Shown piece by piece: positions 1 to 8,110 of a stretch of DNA of 64,000 nt. The DNA comes from Cryobacterium aureum (lineage in GTDB: Bacteria > Actinomycetota > Actinomycetes > Actinomycetales > Microbacteriaceae): positions 62,001 through 126,000 of the forward strand of contig NZ_PPTG01000048.1 in the NCBI RefSeq assembly GCF_002954245.1, written 5' to 3'. Both the position numbers and the translations under genes were made by a program. A model generated the notes under the pieces. It was not told the DNA's origin, did no database searches, and saw only the letters and a list, made by a program, of their open reading frames with translations. Each line of letters begins with the position of its first letter. The stretch's first letter is position 1.

Positions 1-38
1 GCCGGACAGGACCGACGAAGGTTTAGGAAGGCAACCCT

Positions 39-1514
39 GTGATTCAGGACGCTGATCGTGCCCGTGCTACGTGGAGCAACCGCGAGGCTCTCGCCGAGGC
101 GATGATTCCCCTGATCGGGCGCCTCTACCGGGACAACACCGTGGTGACGAGCGTCTACGGACGCGGCCTGGTCAACAAGTCGGTCGTCGGCCTGCTCAAG
201 GCGCACCGGTTCGCCCGCCACATAGCGGATGTTGAGCTTCCGCTCGACGAGACCCTCCCGATTCTGCAGGCTCTCGACGGACTCAACCTGGGGGCTGCGT
301 CCATCGACCTCGCCCGCCTCGCCCTCGGCTTTCGCGAGCAGAACGGCCGCGTCACGCTGGAAGAATACTTGCGCGCTGAACTCGCCGACGTCGTCGGCCA
401 GCACGGACTGGACGATCGCACCAGCACGGACGTGGTGCTGTACGGATTCGGCCGCATTGGGCGGCTGCTGGCGCGTATCCTGATCGAACACGCCGGCGGC
501 GGGCAGGGCCTGCGCCTGCGCGCGATCGTCGTGCGCCGCGGTTCGGCCAACGACCTTGTCAAGCGGGCCAGCCTGCTGCGCCGCGACTCGGTGCACGGCC
601 CGTTCGAGGGCACGATCACCATTGACGAGGAGAACAACACCATCCTTGCCAACGGCACGCTCATCCAGGTGATCTACTCCGGTGACCCGGCCAGCGTGGA
701 CTACACGCAGTACGGCATCCACGACGCCATCGTCGTCGACAACACCGGCAAATGGCGCGACGAAGAGGGCCTCTCCCAGCACCTCAAGTGCCCCGGAGTA
801 GCTCGGGTGCTACTGACAGCCCCGGGCAAGGGCACGCTCAAGAACATCGTGCACGGCATCAACCACACCGACATTGCGCCGACCGACCGCATCATCACCG
901 CGGCGTCGTGCACCACGAACGCGATCACCCCCGTGCTCAAGGCCATTAATGACCGCTTCGGCATCATTGACGGCCATGTCGAGACGGTGCACTCGTTCAC
1001 CAACGACCAGAACCTCATCGACAACTTCCACTCCGGTGACCGCCGTGGCCGCTCGGCAGCGCTCAACATGGTTATTACCGAGACCGGAGCGGCCAAGGCC
1101 GTCGCGAAGGCGCTGCCGGAACTCGCGGGCAAACTCACCGGCAACGCCATCCGCGTACCCACGCCCGACGTGTCGATGGCCATTCTCAACCTGAACCTCG
1201 CCCTCGCGACCGACAAGGACGAGCTCAACACGTACCTGCGCACCATGTCGTTGCACTCCTCGCTGCACCGCCAGATCGACTTCATCGACTCGCCGGAGGT
1301 GGTCTCGAGCGACTTCCTCGGCTCGCGTCGCGCCGGTATCGTCGACGGCTTGGCCACCATCGTCACCGAGCAGAAGGCCGTGCTCTACGTCTGGTACGAC
1401 AACGAATTCGGGTACAGCTGCCAGGTCATCCGGGTGCTCGAAGAGATGTCGGGCGTGCACGCGCCCATCTTCCCCGCCATCCTCGCCGCCGAGACCCTCG
1501 AGCCGGTCGCCTGA
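39..1514 (+). CDS. gap: Glyceraldehyde-3-phosphate dehydrogenase, long (GapB-type) form
   Basis: Oxidises glyceraldehyde-3-phosphate to 1,3-bisphosphoglycerate with NAD(P) in the cytoplasm, or runs the reverse reaction in gluconeogenesis. The Rossmann motif GFGRIG sits at residues 136-141 and the catalytic cysteine is C291 in the motif ASCTTN; the C-terminal WYDNEFGYS signature is present. At 491 residues it is far longer than the usual 335: about 130 extra helical residues precede the NAD domain, as in the roughly 480-residue GapB of corynebacteria. Start is GTG with AGGAAGG 7 nt upstream. Faces a convergent deazaflavin oxidoreductase. Family assignment is secure; a gluconeogenic bias is inferred only from the length class. 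Confidence 0.93.
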   Translation: MIQDADRARATWSNREALAEAMIPLIGRLYRDNTVVTSVYGRGLVNKSVVGLLKAHRFARHIADVELPLDETLPILQALDGLNLGAASIDLARLALGFREQNGRVTLEEYLRAELADVVGQHGLDDRTSTDVVLYGFGRIGRLLARILIEHAGGGQGLRLRAIVVRRGSANDLVKRASLLRRDSVHGPFEGTITIDEENNTILANGTLIQVIYSGDPASVDYTQYGIHDAIVVDNTGKWRDEEGLSQHLKCPGVARVLLTAPGKGTLKNIVHGINHTDIAPTDRIITAASCTTNAITPVLKAINDRFGIIDGHVETVHSFTNDQNLIDNFHSGDRRGRSAALNMVITETGAAKAVAKALPELAGKLTGNAIRVPTPDVSMAILNLNLALATDKDELNTYLRTMSLHSSLHRQIDFIDSPEVVSSDFLGSRRAGIVDGLATIVTEQKAVLYVWYDNEFGYSCQVIRVLEEMSGVHAPIFPAILAAETLEPVA

Positions 1515-1534
1515 CCAGTGTGATCTACCGCAAT

Positions 1535-1978
1535 TCAGGGTCGGGGGTCGCAGATGACCACGGGGATCTCGCGTTCGGTGCGGCCCTGGTAGGCACCATA
1601 GCCGGCGTAGGCGACGACGATGCGCGGCCACAGCTCGGCTTTCTCAGCGGATGACGCCGTGCGCGCCCGAAACGGCCGCGTCACCCCGCGAACGGTCAGT
1701 TCCACGTTGGGCTGCGCCACGAGATTGCCGTACCAGAACGGATTCCGGTCGTCGCCGCCCTTCGACGCCACGAGCACGTACCGCCCGCCCTCGTGCACCG
1801 GCGCCGTGAGCATCGTCGACCGACGCTGCCCGCTGCTGCGGCCAATCGTGTGCAGCTCGACGGTCGCCATGGTGCCGATGGTCCAGCCGAGGCGTCCGCC
1901 GGAGACGAAAAGCAGCATCCGGTGTAGGCCGTTCATCGTTCGCATGCCGAGATCGGTCAGTCGGTTGCGCAGAGTCAT
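1535..1978 (-). CDS. Nitroreductase family deazaflavin-dependent oxidoreductase
   Basis: 147-residue split-barrel protein of the actinobacterial DUF385/Ddn-like family, whose members use F420 or flavin to reduce varied substrates; some members are lipid- or quinone-directed. Visible family pattern: a short hydrophobic N-terminal helix (LHRMLLFVSGGRLGW), then the strand-rich core with LHTIGRSSGQRR and FWYGNLVAQPNVEL, which form the cofactor-binding region. I chose the ATG at 1978 rather than further upstream because an upstream start would run into the divergent dehydrogenase; a TACGCT box ends 6 nt before this ATG and there is no Shine-Dalgarno. Substrate cannot be read from the sequence. Confidence 0.85.
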   Translation of the reverse strand: MTLRNRLTDLGMRTMNGLHRMLLFVSGGRLGWTIGTMATVELHTIGRSSGQRRSTMLTAPVHEGGRYVLVASKGGDDRNPFWYGNLVAQPNVELTVRGVTRPFRARTASSAEKAELWPRIVVAYAGYGAYQGRTEREIPVVICDPRP

Positions 1979-1984
1979 AGGCCC

Positions 1985-1990
1985 AGCGTA
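1985..1990 (-). promoter_or_regulatory. -10 box of a probable leaderless promoter
   Basis: TACGCT on the minus strand ends 6 nt before the ATG at 1978, placing the expected transcription start at or next to the start codon. No convincing -35. Confidence 0.45.
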
Positions 1991-2005
1991 CGTCGCGTCG
2001 GGCGT

Positions 2006-2011
2006 TAGGTT
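2006..2011 (+). promoter_or_regulatory. -10 box of a probable leaderless promoter
   Basis: TAGGTT ends 6 nt before the ATG at 2018. The intervening GGAAGA could instead act as a Shine-Dalgarno, so a leadered start is not excluded. Confidence 0.4.
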
Positions 2012-2017
2012 GGAAGA

Positions 2018-3157
2018 ATGACTCCAGCAACGATGCTCAGTACCATTCTTCGCAAAGCCGGCAGCTCTCGGCCCTATGCCGAGAGCCGTCCTTTGACGCT
2101 CGAACGGATTCCGGTGCCGACGCCGCGCGCCGGTGAAGTGCTCGTACGCATCGAACGCGCCAGCCTGTGCCATTCCGACCTCTCGGTCATCGACGCCTCG
2201 CGCCTGCGTCCCCTGCCGATGGCGCTCGGCCACGAGGCCGCGGGTACCGTGACGGCACTCGGCGACGGCGTCGACGACCTACTCGTGGGTGACCGGGTCG
2301 TGTTGGTCTTCGTGCCGAGCTGCGGCGATTGCCGGGCCTGCCTGGCCGGGCGCCCGGCGCTCTGCCACCGCGGCGCCGAGGCCAACGGAACCGGCGACCT
2401 ACTGCACGGCCCGGCCGTGCTGGTCAGCGGCGCGGGCGAACGCATCAACCACCACCTCGGGGTTTCGGCCTTCTCGCAGTACGCTGTCGTCGCCCGCGAA
2501 TCGGTCGTGCCGATCGAGACGGATGTTCCTTTCGACGTCGCCGCCATGTTCGGCTGCGCGGCGCTGACCGGCATCGGTGCCGTGCTTAACACCGGCGCCC
2601 TCAAGACCGGCCAGTCCGTGATCGTGTTCGGACTCGGCGCGGTCGGCCTGATGGCCGTCATGGCTGCCGCGCAGGTCGACGGTACCACCGTCATTGCGAT
2701 CGACCCGCTGCCTGAGAAGCGGGCATTGGCCCTCCGCTGCGGCGCCGATCACGCCGGATCGCCCGACCAGGCGGCCGAACTGGTGCGTGAGCACGCGGGC
2801 GACGGCGTCGACCTCGCCATCGAGGCCGTCGGTAACGCCCGGGTGATGGAGGCCAGCTTGGCCCTGCTCACCCGCGGTGGCGCCCTCGTTTCGGTGGGCC
2901 TGCCGCACCCCGATCAGACCATCACCACCCCGGCATTGCAGTTCGCCGGGCTGGGCCGCAGGCTGCTCGGCTCGTACATGGGCGACTCCGTGCCGAGCCG
3001 CGACATTCCGGCCTACCTCCAACTGTGGCGAGACGGCAAACTGCCGGTCGAACTGCTGCACACCGACACCCGCCCACTCCGTGACCTCAACGAGAGCCTC
3101 GACGCGCTCGTGGCGGGCGAGGTCGTGCGCCGCCTGTTTGTGATGCAGGACGAATAG
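2018..3157 (+). CDS. Zinc-dependent alcohol dehydrogenase (MDR superfamily)
   Basis: 379-residue medium-chain dehydrogenase. The catalytic zinc ligands are in CHSD (about residue 51) and GHEAAG (about residue 71); the structural-zinc loop CGDCRACLAGRPALC has the four spaced cysteines; the nucleotide-binding GLGAVG is near residue 207. This is the class III / NDMA-type alcohol dehydrogenase layout and probably NAD-dependent. Divergent from the deazaflavin oxidoreductase with only 39 nt between the starts, so the two promoters must overlap. Substrate unknown. A 7-bp hairpin follows the stop codon. Confidence 0.9.
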   Translation: MTPATMLSTILRKAGSSRPYAESRPLTLERIPVPTPRAGEVLVRIERASLCHSDLSVIDASRLRPLPMALGHEAAGTVTALGDGVDDLLVGDRVVLVFVPSCGDCRACLAGRPALCHRGAEANGTGDLLHGPAVLVSGAGERINHHLGVSAFSQYAVVARESVVPIETDVPFDVAAMFGCAALTGIGAVLNTGALKTGQSVIVFGLGAVGLMAVMAAAQVDGTTVIAIDPLPEKRALALRCGADHAGSPDQAAELVREHAGDGVDLAIEAVGNARVMEASLALLTRGGALVSVGLPHPDQTITTPALQFAGLGRRLLGSYMGDSVPSRDIPAYLQLWRDGKLPVELLHTDTRPLRDLNESLDALVAGEVVRRLFVMQDE

Positions 3158-3158
3158 C

Positions 3159-3176
3159 CCCTCCTCCACAGGAGGG
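3159..3176 (+). terminator. Possible hairpin terminator without U-tract
   Basis: CCCTCCT and AGGAGGG form a 7-bp stem with a 4-nt loop just after the dehydrogenase stop. There is no T-run, so this is only a candidate. Confidence 0.35.
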
Positions 3177-3259
3177 TGGGCCGCGCAACTGTCCACCAAG
3201 GTGGTGGTGACCGGCCCGCAGCCGCGCGTGAGCGCGCACTCTGGTGTTCGGAGGCACTC

Positions 3260-3616
3260 GTGGCGCGCAAAGACGAACTCGGCAAACTCGGCGAAGAGCA
3301 GGCCGCGCGCTTCCTGGAGGGCGCCGGCTACACCATCCTGACCCGCAACTGGCGGTGTGCAGAGGGAGAGATCGACCTCGTGGTGCAGCGGGGCGCGGCC
3401 GTCGTCTTCGTCGAGGTGAAGACGCGCAGCAGTCTGAGCTTCGGGCATCCGTTTGAGGCGATTACCGTGAAAAAGCTGGCCAGGATGCGCCGTCTTGCAG
3501 CGGTCTGGTGTGTGCAGGCGGAGCGGTGGCCACGCCAGATTCGGCTCGACGTCATCGCGGTGATCGCCCCGAGGGGCCGCGAACCGGTCATCGAACACCT
3601 CGAGGGCGTGTTCTGA
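3260..3616 (+). CDS. YraN family protein (UPF0102)
   Basis: 118-residue protein of the YraN/UPF0102 family, a restriction-endonuclease-like fold of uncertain function found beside rnhB, yifB and dprA in many bacteria. Seen here: the N-terminal LGKLGEEQAARFL helix and the nuclease-like core EGEIDLVV...VFVEVKTR, which has the E-D-ExK arrangement typical of the fold. An upstream in-frame ATG at 3176 exists, but the GTG at 3260 has a GGAGG 5 nt ahead and matches family length. Its stop overlaps the next ATG (TGATG), so it is translationally coupled to the ComM-like gene. Confidence 0.9.
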   Translation: MARKDELGKLGEEQAARFLEGAGYTILTRNWRCAEGEIDLVVQRGAAVVFVEVKTRSSLSFGHPFEAITVKKLARMRRLAAVWCVQAERWPRQIRLDVIAVIAPRGREPVIEHLEGVF

Positions 3617-5151
3617 TGGGAATCGCCCGCACCCACGCCGTGGCGCTGCTCGGTCTGACCGGCGCGCTGGTGGAGGTCGAGGCCGATATCTCAGCGCAAC
3701 TGCCCGGCATGATTCTGATCGGCCTGCCCGACGCGGCCCTCGCGCAGGCGACCCAGCGCGTGCGAGCCGCTGCCGCCAACAGCGGATGCCCGCTCACCGT
3801 TCACCGCCTCACCATCAATCTGTCGCCGGCCGCATTGCCCAAGCACGGCGCCGGCTTTGACCTGGCGATCGCCCTGGCCTGTCTCGCCGCTGACAGCACC
3901 GTTTCGGGCGAATCGGTCGGCAAGGTCGTGCACTTCGGCGAGCTCGCCCTCGACGGCCGGCTGCGGCCGACGCCGGGCATTCTTCCCGGGGTGATGACGG
4001 CTGCCCGCCTCGGTCACACCACGGTGATGGTGCCGATCGGCAACGAATCCGAGGCCCGACTCGTGCCCGACATTCGGGTGATCGGTGTCGCGTCGCTGCG
4101 CGATGCGGCCATCTTCCACGGCGCCCAGCTGCCCCCGATACCGGTCGAGCCGATCCTGGCGGCAATAGTGCCGACTGATCTGTCCGTCGAGCCCGACCTG
4201 GCCGACGTGATCGGCAATGACGACGCCATTCTGGCCCTGCAGATCGCCGCCGCCGGGGGGCACCACGTGTTTTTGCTCGGCCCGCCCGGCGCCGGAAAGA
4301 CCATGCTTGCCGCCCGCCTGCCCGGCCTGTTGCCGGATCTCGACCCGGCCAGTTCGCTCGAGGTCAGCTCCCTGCGCTCGCTCGGCGGCCTCGGACTGGG
4401 CGGAGCCCTGATCACCCGACCGCCGTGGGAAGCACCACACCACACGGCGACCGCCGCGGCCATGGTGGGTGGTGGTAATGGACAGATTCGGCCGGGGGCC
4501 GCGTCGCAGGCCTCGCACGGAGTTCTGTTTCTCGACGAGGCCCCCGAATTCGCCTCGCCGGTGCTCGACGCACTGCGACAGCCACTGGAGTCCGGCTGGA
4601 TCAGCATTCATCGCGCCAATGCGGTCGCCCATTTTCCGGCCCGGTTTCAGCTTGTGATGGCTGCCAACCCGTGCCCATGCGGTCAATACGGTGCCGGCGA
4701 CCTGAGCTGCACCTGCCCGCCGAACGCCCGCCGGCGCTACCTCGCCCGCATCTCCGGCCCGTTGCTCGACCGCATTGACATTCAACTCAACGTCAAACGC
4801 ATCACCGCCGCCCAGTTGCGCCTCGCCGCGGGCACGCAGCGGATGACGAGTGTCACCGCCCGGGAGCGGGTGGTCACTGCCCGAGGGGCCGCTGCCGAGC
4901 GGCTTCGCAGCACAGCCTGGAGCCTGAACTCCCAGGTACCTGGTCCCTGGCTGCGCGGCGCGGCGGTGCGCCTGGCCCCGAGCGCCACCGCCGGCCTCGA
5001 CCGGGCGCTCGAACGTGGCGGAATCACCATGCGCGGCTACGACCGAGTGTTGCGCCTCGCGTGGACTCTCGCCGACTACGACGGTCTCACCCTCCCCGGC
5101 CCCGACCAGGTCGGCCAAGCCCTCTACCTACGCAAAGGAATGACATCATGA
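3616..5151 (+). CDS. YifB/ComM family Mg chelatase-like AAA ATPase
   Basis: 511 residues. ComM-type hexameric helicase that promotes branch migration during integration of transformed DNA in naturally competent bacteria. Domains: an N-terminal Lon-protease-like ChlI domain (about residues 1-190), then an AAA module with Walker A GPPGAGKT (about residue 220), Walker B LFLDEAPEF and the MCM-like C-terminal region with the CPCG...CTCPP cysteine cluster, typical of the family. Starts at the ATG that overlaps the yraN stop and ends with an ATGA overlap into dprA. Whether this organism is competent cannot be told from the window. Confidence 0.93.
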   Translation: MGIARTHAVALLGLTGALVEVEADISAQLPGMILIGLPDAALAQATQRVRAAAANSGCPLTVHRLTINLSPAALPKHGAGFDLAIALACLAADSTVSGESVGKVVHFGELALDGRLRPTPGILPGVMTAARLGHTTVMVPIGNESEARLVPDIRVIGVASLRDAAIFHGAQLPPIPVEPILAAIVPTDLSVEPDLADVIGNDDAILALQIAAAGGHHVFLLGPPGAGKTMLAARLPGLLPDLDPASSLEVSSLRSLGGLGLGGALITRPPWEAPHHTATAAAMVGGGNGQIRPGAASQASHGVLFLDEAPEFASPVLDALRQPLESGWISIHRANAVAHFPARFQLVMAANPCPCGQYGAGDLSCTCPPNARRRYLARISGPLLDRIDIQLNVKRITAAQLRLAAGTQRMTSVTARERVVTARGAAAERLRSTAWSLNSQVPGPWLRGAAVRLAPSATAGLDRALERGGITMRGYDRVLRLAWTLADYDGLTLPGPDQVGQALYLRKGMTS

Positions 5152-6482
5152 CACTGTTCGGGCTCGACGAAACCCGGGTGAGCGAACTCACTGCGGGTGT
5201 GCGCCGTGGAATGCCAGTCGACGACTCCGCCGTCACAGGCATAGCCGTGGCCGGCGAGGTGTTCGCCCGCGCTGCCTGGTCGGGCATTGCCGAACCCGGT
5301 GACGGGACGGCCGGCCTGCTCGTGGCCAGCCTCGGCGCCAGTGTGGCCCTGACCGCCATTCTCGAGTCGTGGAGCCCGGTGCGCATTGGCGCGCTGGTGC
5401 GCGACGCACTCGGAGAAGACCCGGACGGGCCCGATCTGGTCTATACGGCCAGTCCCAGCGCCGATCCCACCGAAGCGGATGCCGACACCAGCGCCGAGCT
5501 GGAGCTGGCCCTGGACACGGGGCTGCAACGCTGGCGGCCGCGCCTCAACTCGGGTGACGTCATCCGCTCGCTGCAGCAAGCGGCCCGCGTCGATGCCCGG
5601 TTGCTGCTCGCCACGGATGCCCTGTGGCCGTCTTCGCTCGGCGACCTCGAACAGCATGCGCCGCTCGCGTTGTGGTGGCGCGGCGTACCCGCCGCCCTCG
5701 CCGCGCTGACCAACTCGATTGCGTTGGTCGGCGCTCGGGCGGCCACGGGGTATGGCGAGCACATCGCCATGGAGGCCTCGGCCGGGTTGGTCGACCGCGG
5801 TTTCGCGGTCGTCTCCGGTGCCGCCTATGGCATCGATGGGATGGCCCACCGTGCCGCTCTGGCCAGCGACGGCCTGACGGTGGCCTTTCTCGCCGGGGGA
5901 GTCGACCGGTTCTACCCGAGTGGCCACGACTCCCTACTCACCCGAATCGTCGCCTCCGGGGCCGTCATCTCCGAGCTGCCGTGCGGAGCGGCACCAACCA
6001 AATGGCGCTTCCTCCAGAGAAATAGGCTCATCGCCGCCTCCAGCGCTGCGACGGTGGTACTGGAGGCCGGCTGGCGGTCGGGCTCCCTTAACACAGCCGG
6101 GCACGCGTCGGCGCTTGGCCGGCCGCTCGGCGCCGTGCCGGGGCCGATCACGAGCCCCACCTCGGCCGGCTGCCATCGGCTCATTCGCGAATTCGCCGCG
6201 GTCTGCGTGACCAGCCCGACCGAGATGGCTGAGCTGGTCGGGGAGCGGTCGATCCAGGTGCCGCTCGATTTCGCTGTCACCGACGCCGGCCCGGGCCCGA
6301 TACCGCGCACGAGCGACCAGATCCGCGTGTTCGACGCCCTGAGCGGGCGCTCGCCGCGCACTGTCGCTGACCTGTCACGTCGGGCGGGACTCTCGACTGC
6401 GGCCGTGCGCGGTGCCCTCGGCGGGCTCGATCTCGACGGAGCCGCCCAGGAGCGGGAGTCCGGCTGGGTGCGGCGGGCCTAG
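5148..6482 (+). CDS. dprA: DNA-processing protein DprA
   Basis: 444-residue DprA/Smf, the single-strand-DNA-binding RecA loader used in natural transformation, which is also widely conserved in non-competent species. The Rossmann-like core has VGARAATGYG, SGAAYGIDGMAHRAAL, GGVDRFYP and the long EAGWRSGSLNTAG region; a winged-helix-like segment ends the protein (about residues 375-440). The start is the ATG overlapping the comM stop, preceded by AAAGGA. It closes the yraN-comM-dprA operon; the decarboxylase gene converges 16 nt beyond. Confidence 0.94.
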   Translation: MTLFGLDETRVSELTAGVRRGMPVDDSAVTGIAVAGEVFARAAWSGIAEPGDGTAGLLVASLGASVALTAILESWSPVRIGALVRDALGEDPDGPDLVYTASPSADPTEADADTSAELELALDTGLQRWRPRLNSGDVIRSLQQAARVDARLLLATDALWPSSLGDLEQHAPLALWWRGVPAALAALTNSIALVGARAATGYGEHIAMEASAGLVDRGFAVVSGAAYGIDGMAHRAALASDGLTVAFLAGGVDRFYPSGHDSLLTRIVASGAVISELPCGAAPTKWRFLQRNRLIAASSAATVVLEAGWRSGSLNTAGHASALGRPLGAVPGPITSPTSAGCHRLIREFAAVCVTSPTEMAELVGERSIQVPLDFAVTDAGPGPIPRTSDQIRVFDALSGRSPRTVADLSRRAGLSTAAVRGALGGLDLDGAAQERESGWVRRA

Positions 6483-6498
6483 GCCGGAAGAACAGAAG

Positions 6499-7989
6499 TC
6501 AGGCGCGATCGTCCGTCGCGGGGTGCGGTGGCGTAACCGGGGTCGCGTCCCGCACCGTCCCCGCAGCGGCATGTGCGGCACCTTCTGCATTCACGGCCGC
6601 GCAGGCCCGCGCCACTGCGGCGAGGGAGAGTGCGACGTCCGCGGCATCCGTAGACCAGTTGCTGACCGAGATGCGCAGAATGTCCCGGTCGTGCCAGCGC
6701 GACCCCGACATCCAGGCGGAGCCGTCGGCAATGAGTTGCTCGGTCACCAGCCGGGTGCGATCGTCGCTGCCGAAACTCACGCACACCTGCGTGAACACGA
6801 CCTGGTTGAGCACCTCAACACCCGGTATGGCCCGGAGGCCGTCCGCCAGGGCCTGCGCGTTCGCCGCAAGACCGTCGACCAGCGCGATCGTGCCGGTGCG
6901 GCCGAGGGATCGAAGCGCCGCCCACACCGGAACGCCTCGCGCCCGACGGGACAACTCCGGTACCTTCTCGAACGGGTCGCCAGGGCCACGATGTTCGTTG
7001 GTCGCGTCCGCGGCGATGAGGTAACTGGTGTGCACGCCGAAGACCCGTCGCACGACCTCGGGTCGGGACACGATCGCGACGCCGCAGTCGTAGGGAACAT
7101 TGAGGGTTTTGTGGGCGTCGGTGGCCCAGGAATCAGCCCCTTCCAGACCATTCAGCTGGTCGCGGAACCGCGGACTGGCCGCCGCCCACAGGCCGAACGC
7201 CCCGTCGACGTGCACCCAGGCTCCGTGACGGCGCGCCACGTCGATCGCTGCACCCATCGGGTCAGACGCTCCGGAATGGACGTTGCCGGCCTGAAGACAG
7301 ACGATCGTGGGGCCGGAGCCGCCGGCGTCCAGTAGCTCGGCGAGGGCGTCGGGCCGTAACCGCCCCTCATCGTCGACGTCCACCACGATCGGCGCCCCGA
7401 GACCGAGGTAGCGCAGCGTGAGATCGATGACGTCGTGGCGCTCAGCGCCCACAAGGACCCGTACCCGGGGAGCGCCGGTCAGGCCGTGCCGGTCGAGGTC
7501 CCACCCGGCCTGCTCGAGTACCCATTGTCGACCAGCGGCGAGGCCGACGAAATTGGCCATGGTCGCGCCCGTGGTGAATCCGACATCCGCTCCCGGCGGC
7601 AGCCCCAGCAGGTCGAGGAGCCAGCCGGCGGCGGTCTCCTCGAGCACGGCGGTCGCGGGCGTGGCGAAGCGCATTCCGGCATTCTGGTCCCATGCGGTGA
7701 CCAGCCAATCGGCGGCGAGGGCCGCCGGCAGGGTTCCGCCAATGACCCAGCCGAAGAACCGGCCGGACGGCATCGCCATCAGGCCGGGTTCGGCAAACGA
7801 AGCGAGTTCATCGATGACGTCAGCCGCGGAGGTCGGGGCCGGGGGCAACGGGCCGGCCGACAGCGCGGCCAGGGTATCGGCGTCGACGCGGGGGCCGACC
7901 GGGCGGGAAGGAAGCGACGCAAGCCAGGCCTGGGCGTGCAGCAGCGCACGATCGAGAGCCTCGAAATAGGCGTCCGGCTGGGCAGACAT
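6499..7989 (-). CDS. Pyridoxal-phosphate-dependent group II decarboxylase
   Basis: 496 residues. Aromatic-L-amino-acid / glutamate decarboxylase superfamily, fold type I. The PLP lysine is K294 in the motif DAHKTLN; the preceding VHVDGAFG gives the aspartate that contacts the pyridine nitrogen, and FTTGATMANFVGLAA binds the phosphate. Start chosen at 7989: it has a TATCAT box 6 nt before it, and any longer frame would run through the divergent neighbour. The C-terminus ends in an Ala/Pro-rich tail. The substrate is not determinable; the neighbours give no pathway clue. Confidence 0.88.
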   Translation of the reverse strand: MSAQPDAYFEALDRALLHAQAWLASLPSRPVGPRVDADTLAALSAGPLPPAPTSAADVIDELASFAEPGLMAMPSGRFFGWVIGGTLPAALAADWLVTAWDQNAGMRFATPATAVLEETAAGWLLDLLGLPPGADVGFTTGATMANFVGLAAGRQWVLEQAGWDLDRHGLTGAPRVRVLVGAERHDVIDLTLRYLGLGAPIVVDVDDEGRLRPDALAELLDAGGSGPTIVCLQAGNVHSGASDPMGAAIDVARRHGAWVHVDGAFGLWAAASPRFRDQLNGLEGADSWATDAHKTLNVPYDCGVAIVSRPEVVRRVFGVHTSYLIAADATNEHRGPGDPFEKVPELSRRARGVPVWAALRSLGRTGTIALVDGLAANAQALADGLRAIPGVEVLNQVVFTQVCVSFGSDDRTRLVTEQLIADGSAWMSGSRWHDRDILRISVSNWSTDAADVALSLAAVARACAAVNAEGAAHAAAGTVRDATPVTPPHPATDDRA

Positions 7990-7995
7990 GGCGCC

Positions 7996-8024
7996 ATGAT
8001 AGCCCGCCCATGCGCCCTTGTCGC
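7996..8024 (-). promoter_or_regulatory. Leaderless promoter of the PLP decarboxylase gene
   Basis: Minus strand: -35 GCGACA (8019-8024), 17-nt spacer, -10 TATCAT (7996-8001), then 6 nt to the ATG. The -35 overlaps the -35 of the divergent promoter. Confidence 0.6.
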
Positions 8025-8046
8025 CGGTCGCTGACGAGGCTACTGT
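8018..8046 (+). promoter_or_regulatory. Promoter of the secreted beta-propeller gene
   Basis: -35 TTGTCG (8018-8023), 17-nt spacer, -10 TACTGT (8041-8046). It overlaps the oppositely directed decarboxylase promoter, so the two genes probably compete for or share polymerase access. Confidence 0.5.
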
Positions 8047-8110
8047 GACCCGCAACATCGCCAATTGCCCCACCCTTTCGACTGTCAGCATTTTCAGAGA
8101 AGTGGATGTC

